From Clostridiaceae bacterium (GTDB taxonomy: Bacteria; Bacillota; Clostridia; Clostridiales; Clostridiaceae), in NCBI GenBank assembly GCA_014380625.1, contig JACMJL010000077.1:1-37410 (forward strand): 37,410 bases of DNA, in the 5' to 3' direction. Position 1 is the stretch's first letter. Each line of letters opens with the position of its first letter. Under the pieces are notes generated by a model. That model saw nothing but the letters and a program-made list of their open reading frames with translations. It ran no database searches and was not told where the DNA came from. A program made the translations under genes and the position numbers. Below are positions 17,263-25,481 of the stretch, one piece after another.

Positions 17263-18825
17263 ATGAAAAAGATTATGTCAAGTAGCGAAGCAATTGCTTT
17301 AATTAAAAATGGAGATACCGTTGCAGTAGGAGGATTTATAGGCTGCGGTCATCCTGAAGAATTAACTATAAAAATTCGTGAGTGCTTTCTTGAAAAAGGA
17401 ATTCCTAATAATTTATCTTTGGTATATGCAGCTGGGCAAGGAGATTCAAAAGAAAAAGGTTTAAATCATCTTGGTGAAGAGGGATTAGTTTCAAAGGTAA
17501 TAGGTGGTCACTGGGGACTTGCGCCAAGGCTTGCAAAACTAGCTAATGAAAATAAAATTAAGGCATATAATCTTCCTCAAGGTGTGATTTCTCACCTTTA
17601 TAGAGATATTGCAGCAGGAAAACCTGGAACAATAACTCATGTTGGTTTAAAGACTTTTGTAGATCCTAGAATTGACGGCGGTAAGTTAAACGATTTCACA
17701 AAAGAAGATATAGTTGAAGTCATTGAAATTCATAATAAAGAATATTTGTTTTATAAAGCTTTTCCTATAAATGTAGTACTTCTTAGAGCCACTTATGCTG
17801 ATGAGAATGGGAATGCTACCTTAGAAAAAGAAGCTGTAACCCTGGATGGTCTATCAATGGCTCAAGCAGCCAAAAACTCTGGAGGAATTGTAATACTTCA
17901 AGTTGAAAGAGTTGTAGCTAATGGAACTCTTGATCCAAGAAAGGTTAAGATTCCAGGAATATTAGTAGATGCTATTGTAGTTTCAAAACCTGAAAATCAT
18001 ATGCAAACTTTTGCTGAACAATATAATCCCTCCTATAATGGGGAAATAAAAATGGCTGTTGATAATATTAAAAATTTAAAACTAGATGAAAGAAAAATAA
18101 TATCTAGAAGAGCGGCTATGGAGCTTATTCCCAATGCTATTACTAACCTTGGAATTGGAATGCCTGAAGGGATATCTATGGTGGCAAATGAAGAAGGCAT
18201 TAGCAATGAAATGAAGCTTACTTTAGAATCAGGTCCAATAGGTGGAATTCCTGCAGGTGGTTTAAGCTTTGGGGCTGCTATAAATCCTGAAAGTATAATA
18301 GATCAAAGTAATCAATTCGATTTCTATGACGGAGGGGGTCTTGATGTAGCCTTCTTAGGTCTTGCTCAATGTGATGAAAAAGGAAATATTAATGTAAGTA
18401 AATTTGGACCTAAAATTGCAGGCTGTGGTGGATTTATCAATATAACTCAAAATTCTAAAAAGGTTGTTTTCTGTGGTACTTTTACAGCAGGTGGTTTAAA
18501 TATTCAAATACATCAGGGACATTTAAATATTATACAAGAAGGTAAGGCTATTAAATTTATTAAGGCTGTTGAGCAGATTACCTTTAGTGGTGAGTATGCT
18601 GTAGATGTAGCCCAATCAGTACTATACATTACTGAGAGAGCAGTTTTTAGACTAACGAAAGAAGGGGTTACTTTAGAAGAAATTGCTCCTGGTATTGATT
18701 TGAAAAAGGATATTTTAGATAAAATGGAGTTTACTCCAATTATATCTGAAAATCTAAAATTCATGGATGAAAAAATATTTTTTGAAGAACTAATGAATCT
18801 TAATTTGAAAGGGGAATTATTATGA
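17263..18825 (+). CDS. Short-chain acyl-CoA:acetate CoA-transferase (YdiF/propionate CoA-transferase type)
   Basis: Single-chain CoA-transferase of 520 aa with fused alpha and beta halves, as in Clostridium propionicum propionate CoA-transferase and E. coli YdiF. The start at 17263 is chosen because GGAGG (17249-17253) lies 9 bases upstream; an in-frame ATG at 17245 would put that site inside the gene. The N-terminal half has the GGFIGCGHPEEL glycine loop. The catalytic glutamate that forms the glutamyl-CoA thioester is E322 in LTLESGPIGGIPAGG. Later glycine motifs (FYDGGGLDVAFLGLAQCDEKG) follow the family pattern. It would activate an imported short-chain acid using acetyl-CoA or a similar donor. 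It is the first gene behind the sigma-54 promoter and overlaps the GntP start by 4 bases. Substrate is inferred from its neighbours as 3-hydroxybutyrate or a related acid. Confidence 0.93.
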   Translation: MKKIMSSSEAIALIKNGDTVAVGGFIGCGHPEELTIKIRECFLEKGIPNNLSLVYAAGQGDSKEKGLNHLGEEGLVSKVIGGHWGLAPRLAKLANENKIKAYNLPQGVISHLYRDIAAGKPGTITHVGLKTFVDPRIDGGKLNDFTKEDIVEVIEIHNKEYLFYKAFPINVVLLRATYADENGNATLEKEAVTLDGLSMAQAAKNSGGIVILQVERVVANGTLDPRKVKIPGILVDAIVVSKPENHMQTFAEQYNPSYNGEIKMAVDNIKNLKLDERKIISRRAAMELIPNAITNLGIGMPEGISMVANEEGISNEMKLTLESGPIGGIPAGGLSFGAAINPESIIDQSNQFDFYDGGGLDVAFLGLAQCDEKGNINVSKFGPKIAGCGGFINITQNSKKVVFCGTFTAGGLNIQIHQGHLNIIQEGKAIKFIKAVEQITFSGEYAVDVAQSVLYITERAVFRLTKEGVTLEEIAPGIDLKKDILDKMEFTPIISENLKFMDEKIFFEELMNLNLKGELL

Positions 18826-20201
18826 TTGGTGTTATTGGAATAATTTTATCTTTAGCCTTATTAATGTATCTTGCTTATAGAGGAGTCACAGTTTTAATTC
18901 TTGCTCCAGCACTGGCTTTACTAGCTGCATTTATGGGTGGGGGATATGCATTACTCCCAACATATACTGAACTTTTTATGAGAGAATTCGCAAATTATGC
19001 AAAGACTTATTTTCCACTATTCTTGCTTGGAGCTATATTTGGAAAAGTTATGGAGGATTCAGGAAGCGCAAAAGCTATTGCTCTCTATATTTCTAATAAA
19101 ATCGGAAAGAATAAAGCAATTCTTGCTATAGTTTTTTCAGGAGCGATTTTAACTTATGGTGGTGTTTCACTTTTCGTAGTTGCCTTTGCACTATATCCTA
19201 TTGCAGCAGCATTGTTTAGAGAAGCTGGTATACCAAAAAGATTATTGCCAGCCACTATAGCCCTCTCAGCTTTCACTTTTACAATGACTGCATTACCTGG
19301 TACCGCTCAAATTCAGAATGCGATTCCAATGCCTTTTTATGGTACAAACACCTTTTCAGGACCTATACTTGGAATAATTGCTGCACTAGTAATGTTTTCT
19401 TTTGGAATGTGGTGGCTAACTAGTCGTAGTAAAAAAGCTCAAGGAAAAGGCGAAGGTTATGGTAGTCATAATAATGAAAACATCGAGGTTTTTGATGTGT
19501 CTAAATTGCCTCCTTTTTACTTAGCATTAATACCAATTTTGATAGTTTTAGTTTTAAACTTTATTTTAACAAAAATGTATTTTCCAAATATGAATGGGGA
19601 ATATCTAAAGGTTGCTCCATTTAATACAAGTTTATCAAAGGTTACTGGGCTTTGGAGCTTAATAATCTCTCTTATATCGGCAATATTATTTACACTTGTT
19701 ATAAATAGAAAAAGATTTGGTGATGTGAAAAAAACAGTTAATGGAGGAGCCATTGGCTCATTACTAGCAATTGCAAATACTGCTTCAGAAGTAGGATATG
19801 GAAATGTAGTAGCATCTCTTGCTTCCTTTGCAATAGTTAAAACTGCATTAATAGGAATATCTTCAAATCCACTTATTTCTACAGCGATTTCAGTTAACGT
19901 ATTAGCTGGTTTAACTGGTTCTGCATCTGGAGGAATGAGTATCGCTCTTGGTGCGCTTGGGACCACTTATTTACAGCTAGCAAATCAAATGGGAATAGAG
20001 CCAGGTGCTCTTCATAGAATTACTGTAATTGCGTGTAGTGGATTAGACACACTTCCTCATAATGGAGCGGTTATAACCTTATTAGGTATCTGTGGATTAA
20101 CTCATAAGGATTCATACCTAGACATATTTATGATTTGTACAGTTGGTACCCTGCTGGCATGTGTAGTAGCCGTTGGTGCTGCAATGCTTGGAATAGTATA
20201 A
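18822..20201 (+). CDS. GntP family permease, candidate 3-hydroxybutyrate importer
   Basis: Cytoplasmic-membrane permease of 459 aa with about twelve hydrophobic segments. GntP-family features include the N-terminal ILAPALALLAAFMGG and the C-terminal half with NVLAGLTGSASGGMSIALGALG and CSGLDTLPHNGAVITLLGICG. The start ATG overlaps the CoA-transferase stop (ATGA), indicating tight coupling. Known family members carry gluconate and related sugar acids, but a branch repeatedly found beside CoA-transferases and hydroxybutyrate dehydrogenases is annotated as D-beta-hydroxybutyrate permease. Position between a CoA-transferase and a PhaJ-like hydratase favours a short hydroxy acid here (inference). 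Confidence 0.9.
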   Translation: MIGVIGIILSLALLMYLAYRGVTVLILAPALALLAAFMGGGYALLPTYTELFMREFANYAKTYFPLFLLGAIFGKVMEDSGSAKAIALYISNKIGKNKAILAIVFSGAILTYGGVSLFVVAFALYPIAAALFREAGIPKRLLPATIALSAFTFTMTALPGTAQIQNAIPMPFYGTNTFSGPILGIIAALVMFSFGMWWLTSRSKKAQGKGEGYGSHNNENIEVFDVSKLPPFYLALIPILIVLVLNFILTKMYFPNMNGEYLKVAPFNTSLSKVTGLWSLIISLISAILFTLVINRKRFGDVKKTVNGGAIGSLLAIANTASEVGYGNVVASLASFAIVKTALIGISSNPLISTAISVNVLAGLTGSASGGMSIALGALGTTYLQLANQMGIEPGALHRITVIACSGLDTLPHNGAVITLLGICGLTHKDSYLDIFMICTVGTLLACVVAVGAAMLGIV

Positions 20202-20218
20202 AAAAGGAGGAATCATTA

Positions 20219-20635
20219 ATGAAAGGTTTAACAATAAAAGAACTAAAGGTTGGAGATAAAGAGGATTTTGAAAAAACTATAAGTGAATCTGATGTTTATC
20301 TTTATGCAGGAATAACGGGTGATTTAAATCCGGCCCATATAAACCAAAGAGAAGCTGAAAGTTCAATATTTAAAGGTAGAATTGCCCACGGTATGCTAAC
20401 CGCAGGATTGATTTCTGCAGTGCTTGGTATGAAGTTACCAGGACCAGGAACAATTTATTTAAGTCAAGAATTGAAATTTCTAGCTCCGGTTAGAATTGGA
20501 GATACTATAAAAGCTGAGGTAGAGGTTATTGAAAAAATAGAAGAAAAAAATAGAATTGTATTAAATACAATCTGTACAAATCAAAATGGAGAACTTGTTT
20601 TAAAGGGTAAAGCAGTTGTGATGCCGCCTAAATAA
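20219..20635 (+). CDS. phaJ: MaoC-like (R)-specific enoyl-CoA hydratase, PhaJ type
   Basis: Hot-dog-fold hydratase of 138 aa, close to the 134-aa length of PhaJ. The start at 20219 has AGGAGG 8 bases upstream; the longer open frame overlapping the permease is rejected. The family signature is present as YAGITGDLNPAHIN, with the catalytic pair D35 and H40, and IAHGML further on. PhaJ enzymes interconvert (R)-3-hydroxyacyl-CoA and trans-2-enoyl-CoA. With the two upstream genes this gives uptake of a hydroxy acid, activation to CoA, and dehydration to crotonyl-CoA, which clostridial butyrate metabolism could then use. A phosphate-acetyl/butyryl-transferase fusion or other MaoC function is not suggested by the sequence. 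The operon ends here with a terminator. Confidence 0.9.
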   Translation: MKGLTIKELKVGDKEDFEKTISESDVYLYAGITGDLNPAHINQREAESSIFKGRIAHGMLTAGLISAVLGMKLPGPGTIYLSQELKFLAPVRIGDTIKAEVEVIEKIEEKNRIVLNTICTNQNGELVLKGKAVVMPPK

Positions 20636-20640
20636 TAATT

Positions 20641-20684
20641 AAGCCTGTCATCTTACTTTAAGTAGTATTATGACAGGCTTTTTT
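20641..20684 (+). terminator. Rho-independent terminator after the CoA-transferase operon
   Basis: A perfect 11-bp stem (AAGCCTGTCAT at 20641-20651, its complement at 20670-20680) with an 18-base loop is followed by T residues. It lies between convergent operons. Confidence 0.85.
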
Positions 20685-20735
20685 CTTTAGATCAGACTTT
20701 GGCTGACTTTTAATAGAAAGTTATATTGGCTCTAT

Positions 20736-21497
20736 TTAAATCAATTGAATACTGAATTCATCTAGAACTGAGTTAATTTCAGCTTTAGGAATTTCATCTG
20801 TTATAATACAATCTATATCATCTATAGTTGCAAACTTGTAATTACCATCGAAATAGAATTTTTTGCTTTCCATAACAATATAGTTTTTTTTCCCAGACTC
20901 AATAATTGCTTTTTTTGTAATACCATCGTCAATTTCAAAAGTTGTTATACTCCTATCAAAAACATCAATTCCACAGCTGCCAATAAAGGTTCTATCAAAT
21001 TTATATTTTGAGATAAAATCTATTGTACAGATTCCCGTAAACCCATCAAGTTCCTTGTTAAGTACTCCACCGGGCGATATTACAGTAATATTATTCTCCT
21101 TGGAAAGTATATTTAATATTTCTAACATATTTGTAACTACAGTCAACTTTTTATCACTTTTAGCAAGAAGTTTTGAAAGTAATATGTTTGTAGTAGATAT
21201 ATCCAGGAAAATAGTTTCTCTATCTTTAATAACATTAAAAGCTTTAATTGCAATAATATTTTTTGTTGAAATATCAACATCTTTTCTCTGAAAAATATCA
21301 TGAACCTGCGCGGATTCTCTCAACTGAACGGCGCCACCATAGGTTCTTTTCAACTGACCTTGATTCTCAAGAGACTTTAAATCCTTTCTTATACAGTCTT
21401 CTGTGACATCAAATTTTGTACTAAGATCTTTAACTTTTAACTTACCTTCTACTTTAAGTGTTTTTAAGATTTCTTGTAACCTTTCTTCAGCAAACAT
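20736..21497 (-). CDS. DeoR family transcriptional regulator (module 2)
   Basis: Regulator of 253 aa. The DeoR winged-helix is residues about 1-57 (KVKDLSTKFDVTEDCIRKDLKSLENQGQLKRTYGGAV), and the sugar-phosphate-binding DeoRC domain includes ETIFLDISTTNILLSKLL, LTVVTNMLEIL and TFIGSCGIDVFDRSITTFEIDD. The start at 21497 follows AGAAGGAG. It is the second gene of a leftward pair with the UPF0303 gene (17 bases between them) and diverges from the oxidoreductase/PflD operon, so it most likely controls both directions through the AACAAT array at 22043-22078. It has little obvious identity with the DeoR protein of module 1 outside family motifs, and its Arg codons are mostly AGA/AGG. Confidence 0.92.
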   Translation of the reverse strand: MFAEERLQEILKTLKVEGKLKVKDLSTKFDVTEDCIRKDLKSLENQGQLKRTYGGAVQLRESAQVHDIFQRKDVDISTKNIIAIKAFNVIKDRETIFLDISTTNILLSKLLAKSDKKLTVVTNMLEILNILSKENNITVISPGGVLNKELDGFTGICTIDFISKYKFDRTFIGSCGIDVFDRSITTFEIDDGITKKAIIESGKKNYIVMESKKFYFDGNYKFATIDDIDCIITDEIPKAEINSVLDEFSIQLI

Positions 21498-21514
21498 GAT
21501 TAAACCAACTCCTT

Positions 21515-21985
21515 CTAGGATTCTAAATATTCTCGTATTGTTTCTACAACAAGATTATGATCTTCTTCCTGACTTAATCCAGATACTGTTATAGTACCGA
21601 TTACGCCAGTGTCTTTAATTATAATAGGAAATGAGCCTCCATAGGGAGCATATTCATTTGGAGAAAGAAAATATTTTTCTTCTATAGACTTGTTTAAAAG
21701 TTTTAATTTAAGTCCTATATTAAAGGAGCTTTTATAAAATCTGGTAACAACATTGTTTTTTCTTTTTATCCATTCATCGTTATCTGGGGAGGTGCCTTCA
21801 AAGGAATAATGAAAAAGGTGATGACCGTTTTTCATTATATCTATAGTAATTCCTTTGCTCAAGTTTTTACCTTTTTCAATGAGTCTTAGTCCTATATTTA
21901 ATGCTTCCGAACAATCAAATCTTGTAAAAACTAGATTTTTTTCTTGATCTTCAATTTCTTCTAATTGTAACTTTAGATTTTCCAT
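21515..21985 (-). CDS. UPF0303 / heme-degrading-domain (GlcG/HbpS-like) protein
   Basis: Soluble protein of 156 aa of the UPF0303 family, related to GlcG/HbpS (DUF336). Family-like features are [13 protein letters not shown], the hydrophobic strand [30 protein letters not shown] and the terminal [11 protein letters not shown]. The start at 21985 follows GGAGG; an upstream TTG would lie over that site. Members of this superfamily bind or sense heme or small molecules, or accompany catabolic operons without known function. It is the first gene of a pair with the DeoR regulator, facing the PflD-type operon, so it is probably expressed when module 2 is. I cannot assign its biochemical role. Confidence 0.8.
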   Translation of the reverse strand: MENLKLQLEEIEDQEKNLVFTRFDCSEALNIGLRLIEKGKNLSKGITIDIMKNGHHLFHYSFEGTSPDNDEWIKRKNNVVTRFYKSSFNIGLKLKLLNKSIEEKYFLSPNEYAPYGGSFPIIIKDTGVIGTITVSGLSQEEDHNLVVETIREYLES

Positions 21986-22006
21986 AAATACCTCCAAATA
22001 ATCATA

Positions 22007-22035
22007 TTGATAAGTCGATAAATATATTATATAAT
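22007..22035 (+). promoter_or_regulatory. Sigma-A promoter of the oxidoreductase/PflD operon
   Basis: TTGATA (22007-22012) and a perfect TATAAT (22030-22035) are separated by 17 bases. The predicted start, near 22042, falls at the beginning of the AACAAT array. A minus-strand TATAAT (complement of 22026-22031) overlaps it and could serve the UPF0303/DeoR pair. Confidence 0.75.
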
Positions 22036-22042
22036 GATTCTA

Positions 22043-22078
22043 AACAATACACAACAATAAGAAACAATACAAAACAAT
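22043..22078. promoter_or_regulatory. Four AACAAT boxes with exact 10-bp period (candidate DeoR operator)
   Basis: AACAAT occurs at 22043-22048, 22053-22058, 22063-22068 and 22073-22078, exactly one per 10 bp, in one orientation. The array starts at the predicted +1 of the rightward promoter and covers the -35 region of the leftward one. Helically phased direct repeats suit binding of several DeoR subunits on one DNA face. A-tract bending is an alternative explanation. Confidence 0.6.
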
Positions 22079-22116
22079 TAAAATGTATTAAGTTCTAATT
22101 GAAAGAGAGGTATCCT

Positions 22117-23154
22117 ATGAAAATAATAAATTTTGCCATAGTTGGCTTTGGATCAATTGCTAAAACACATGCCTTAGCTTCCTTTGATGCAAACTTGAGA
22201 TTCAATTTTCCTTTTGCTTTAAATCTTAAGTATGTAGTTACAAGAAAACCACAGGAAATTAGATTGATAAATACTAAAGTAAGTATGGATTTAGAAGAGG
22301 TATTGAGAGACGAAAGTGTTGATTTTATAAGTATATGTTCACCAAATGATTCTCATTTGGAGCTGGTAGAAAGAGCAGTAAAGTATAAAAAAGCTATTTA
22401 TTGCGAGAAGCCCCTATCCTCTAATTATGAGGATGCTGAAAGGATGGCAAAGCTTATAAAGGATAATAATATCAAAGCAGCAGTTGCTTTGATGTATCGA
22501 TTCCTTCCTGCAGTAAGATTGTTAAAAAAAGAACTTGAGAGGGAAACCATAGGCGAAATTATTGATTTTAAAATAAAGACTTATCACAAAAGTTACTTAA
22601 GTGAAAAGAAGGCAGGAAGCTGGAGGACGCTTCAAGGTTCTGGAGGAGGAGCGCTACTGGATCTCGGAGTGCATCTTATAGATTTGATACACTTTACCTT
22701 GGGAGCTATAGAAAAGGTAAAAGCAAATACAAGAATATTTTTTAAAGAAAGAGACTTTGTTGATGAAATTGCCTTTTGTGAATTTCAACTTGCAAATGGA
22801 GTTATGGGTAGCCTTGAAGTTTCAAGGATTTTTGCTGAAAGTGATGAAAGGGATTCCTTTGAAATTTTTGGAACAAAGGGTAGTTTTAAAATTAACGTTA
22901 AAAAGCCTCATGAGCTGGAATTCTATGATTGTAATACTAATAACACATTACTTATTAACCCAGGGGATAATAGTGAAGAATTACTTTATTACCCTGACGA
23001 CAGAAATCTATTAGGCTTTTTTCAGAGCGCACATACTGCTTCACTGATGAACTTCGCAAATTCAGTTTATGAGGGAAAAGATACAGGAATTGCAGCTAAC
23101 TTCGAAGATGCTTTAAAGTGCCAAAGAGTCATTGAGATGGCTTACAGTAGGTAA
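22117..23154 (+). CDS. Gfo/Idh/MocA family NAD(P)-dependent oxidoreductase
   Basis: Sugar oxidoreductase of 345 aa. The ATG at 22117 follows AGAGAGG; an earlier in-frame TTG at 22099 would overlap that site. The Rossmann domain is residues 1 to about 120 with VGFGSIAKTHAL (glycines 10 and 12) and the catalytic-lysine motif E97-K98-P99. The C-terminal alpha/beta domain has GGGALLDLGVHLID with D182 and H186 in the usual catalytic positions. The family oxidises or reduces hydroxyl and keto groups on sugars and sugar phosphates. It heads the PflD operon, 24 bases before the GRE. The family includes 1,5-anhydrofructose reductase, which makes 1,5-anhydromannitol. Since a PTS phosphorylates on entry, the substrate here may be a 6-phosphate. 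Exact reaction is inference. Confidence 0.88.
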   Translation: MKIINFAIVGFGSIAKTHALASFDANLRFNFPFALNLKYVVTRKPQEIRLINTKVSMDLEEVLRDESVDFISICSPNDSHLELVERAVKYKKAIYCEKPLSSNYEDAERMAKLIKDNNIKAAVALMYRFLPAVRLLKKELERETIGEIIDFKIKTYHKSYLSEKKAGSWRTLQGSGGGALLDLGVHLIDLIHFTLGAIEKVKANTRIFFKERDFVDEIAFCEFQLANGVMGSLEVSRIFAESDERDSFEIFGTKGSFKINVKKPHELEFYDCNTNNTLLINPGDNSEELLYYPDDRNLLGFFQSAHTASLMNFANSVYEGKDTGIAANFEDALKCQRVIEMAYSR

Positions 23155-23178
23155 AAGTTTAATAGGGGGGTAATTTGT

Positions 23179-25470
23179 ATGCTTAGTAATAGAATTCAAA
23201 GCTTAAAGGATGAGCTTTTTACTGAAAAGAGGAGAATTTCTCTTGAAAGGGCAAAATTATATACAGAAAGCTGGAAGAACACCCAGGGAGAACCTGTAAT
23301 AATAAGAAGGGCTAAGGCCTTGGTAAATATATTAAGTAAGTCAGAAATTGTAATAAGTCCAGGTGAACTTATTATAGGTGGAAGGACAGTAAACCCAAGA
23401 GCAGGAGTTGTATCTCCAGAAATGTCTCCTTACTGGATACTTGATGAGTTAGATGAATTTCCAACAAGGCAGCAGGATAAGTTTGAAATAAGCCATGAAG
23501 ATAAGGAATATTATAAAAAGGAACTTTTTCCTTACTGGAAAGGAAAGTCTTTAAAGGATTATTGTGATGAAAACATTCCAGAGTACATTAAAAAAACCAC
23601 AAAAACAAAAATAGTGGCACTAAACCAGACAGATAAAGGACAAGGGCATATAATTCCTGATTATGAGATTGTTTTTGAAAAGGGTTTGGGTGCTTTGATT
23701 GAGGATGTAAAAGCAAAGATATTTGAACAAGGATCTAATGACTTTTATCATGCATCACTTATCACACTTGAAGCCTCTAGGGATTATATATTAAAACACG
23801 CCAAAGTTATCCAAAACATGGTAGAAAAAGAAAATGATATTTTGAGAAAAGCAGAATTACAAGAAATTTTAAGAATTTCAAATAAGATAGCTTTGGGCAA
23901 ACCGGAGAGTTTTTATGAAGCTCTTCAGTTATTCTGGTATGTAAGTGTCGTGTTTCAACATGAATCCAATGCAAGCTCCATATCTCCAGGGCGTTTTGAC
24001 CAGTATATGTACCCATACTTCAGGAAATCTCTGGATGATGGAGTTAATGAAGAGTTTATAAATGAACTTCTAAGAGCATTATACATTAAATTTAATACAA
24101 TAGTGGCATTAAGAAGTACTGAAAGTGCTAAATATTTTGCTGGGTTTCCTATTGGGTATACAATTATACTAGGTGGTTTGGATGGAGATGGTAAGGATGT
24201 TACCAATAAGTTGTCCTACCTTATGCTTGATATATTAGCAGATATAAAACTACCTCAACCCAATCTCAGTGTACGTGTAGGAGAAAAGTCACCTAGAGAT
24301 TTTCTCATGAAAGTTGCAGAAACAATAAGAATGGGAACCGGTATGCCTCAGGTATTTAATGATGAGACTAATATTCTTGCCTATGTGAACAGAGGTGTAA
24401 CTTTAAAAGATGCAAGAGATTATGCTGTAGTAGGTTGTGTTGAACTTTCAATTCCTGGTAAAACCTATGGACTCCACGATATTGCAATGTTCAATTTACT
24501 TAAGGTTATGGAAATAACCTTAAAAGAAAACTCAGCTGATTTTACTTGCTTTAATGATCTTTTAGAACGAATAAAGAAAAATATATCTATTTATGTAAAG
24601 GATATGGTGGATGGCTCCAATATCGTAGATAAGGCTCACCGAGAGTGTGCACCTACACCCTTCTTATCAAACTTTGTTCATGGCTGTACAGAGAGGGGAA
24701 AAGATCTTACAGCGGGAGGGGCTTTATATAATTTCTCAGGGGTTCAGGGTATAGGAGGACCAAATTTAAGTGACTCATTGTATGTAATAAAAAAACTTGT
24801 ATTTGATGATGAGGAAATCACCTTACAAAAACTTGTGAAAGTAATGGATGAAAATTGGGACAAAAATGAAATGCTACGACAAAGACTTATAAATAAAAAA
24901 CATAAGTATGGCAATGATATAGATGAAGTAGATTATCTGGGTGCAGAAATATTGTCGTACTTTTGTAGAGATGTTGAAAAGTATAAGAACATTAGAGGCG
25001 GCATATTTCAACCAGGTTCCTATACAGTTTCAGCTCATATTCCTTTAGGTGAAGCAGTGGGAGCAACACCGGATGGAAGAATGAAAGGGGAACAACTTGC
25101 AGATGGAGGGCTATCACCAATGGTAGGTAGGGATAGAAAAGGTCCTACTGCAAGCCTGAAGAGTGTAAGTAAGTTAGATAACTATCTAACTTCTAATGGA
25201 AGTCTCCTAAATGTAAAGTTATCACCATCAACCTTAGAGGGAATAGATGGTTTGAAGAAACTTGTTGGATACATACAAGCTTTTGTTAGGCTGAAAATCC
25301 AGCATATTCAATTTAATGTAATTTCAGTTGAAACATTGAGGGAAGCACAGAAATATCCAGAAAAATATCAGGATCTTGTAATTAGAGTTGCCGGATACAG
25401 TGCAATGTTTGTAGAGCTAAGCACAGCAATTCAAAATGACATAATAAACAGAACAGAACATGTTTTATAG
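23179..25470 (+). CDS. pflD: Glycyl radical enzyme, PflD type (candidate 1,5-anhydromannitol-6-phosphate lyase)
   Basis: Glycyl radical enzyme of 763 aa (E. coli PflD is 765). Active-site Cys C420 and Glu E422 lie in AVVGCVELSIPGKTYGLHD, and the radical glycine G739 in RVAGYSAMFVEL. Very long agreement with my memory of E. coli PflD includes RFDQYMYPYF, LRSTESAKYFAGFPIGYT, YGLHDIAMFNLLKVMEIT, YGNDIDEVD and TPDGRMKGEQLADGGLSP. This makes it an orthologue rather than just a family member. E. coli PflD is reported to open 1,5-anhydromannitol-6-phosphate to 1-deoxyfructose-6-phosphate. It differs from the first GRE at the pocket just after GCVE: KTYGLHDIAMF here, KWGYRCTGMSF there. Downstream are its activase, a PTS and an aldolase. 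Arg codons are mainly AGA/AGG, as in the bulk of the window. Confidence 0.94.
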   Translation: MLSNRIQSLKDELFTEKRRISLERAKLYTESWKNTQGEPVIIRRAKALVNILSKSEIVISPGELIIGGRTVNPRAGVVSPEMSPYWILDELDEFPTRQQDKFEISHEDKEYYKKELFPYWKGKSLKDYCDENIPEYIKKTTKTKIVALNQTDKGQGHIIPDYEIVFEKGLGALIEDVKAKIFEQGSNDFYHASLITLEASRDYILKHAKVIQNMVEKENDILRKAELQEILRISNKIALGKPESFYEALQLFWYVSVVFQHESNASSISPGRFDQYMYPYFRKSLDDGVNEEFINELLRALYIKFNTIVALRSTESAKYFAGFPIGYTIILGGLDGDGKDVTNKLSYLMLDILADIKLPQPNLSVRVGEKSPRDFLMKVAETIRMGTGMPQVFNDETNILAYVNRGVTLKDARDYAVVGCVELSIPGKTYGLHDIAMFNLLKVMEITLKENSADFTCFNDLLERIKKNISIYVKDMVDGSNIVDKAHRECAPTPFLSNFVHGCTERGKDLTAGGALYNFSGVQGIGGPNLSDSLYVIKKLVFDDEEITLQKLVKVMDENWDKNEMLRQRLINKKHKYGNDIDEVDYLGAEILSYFCRDVEKYKNIRGGIFQPGSYTVSAHIPLGEAVGATPDGRMKGEQLADGGLSPMVGRDRKGPTASLKSVSKLDNYLTSNGSLLNVKLSPSTLEGIDGLKKLVGYIQAFVRLKIQHIQFNVISVETLREAQKYPEKYQDLVIRVAGYSAMFVELSTAIQNDIINRTEHVL

Positions 25471-25481
25471 GAAGTGATGGA

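Noticed and set aside
19517-19966. Antisense open frame (149 codons) inside the GntP permease
   Set aside because: It lies wholly within a well-supported permease gene; composition is that of a reversed hydrophobic frame and no start signal is present.
12307-25470. Pyruvate formate-lyase
   Set aside because: Both GREs have a single active-site Cys in a GCVE motif instead of the adjacent Cys-Cys of PFL, and both resemble YbiW or PflD.
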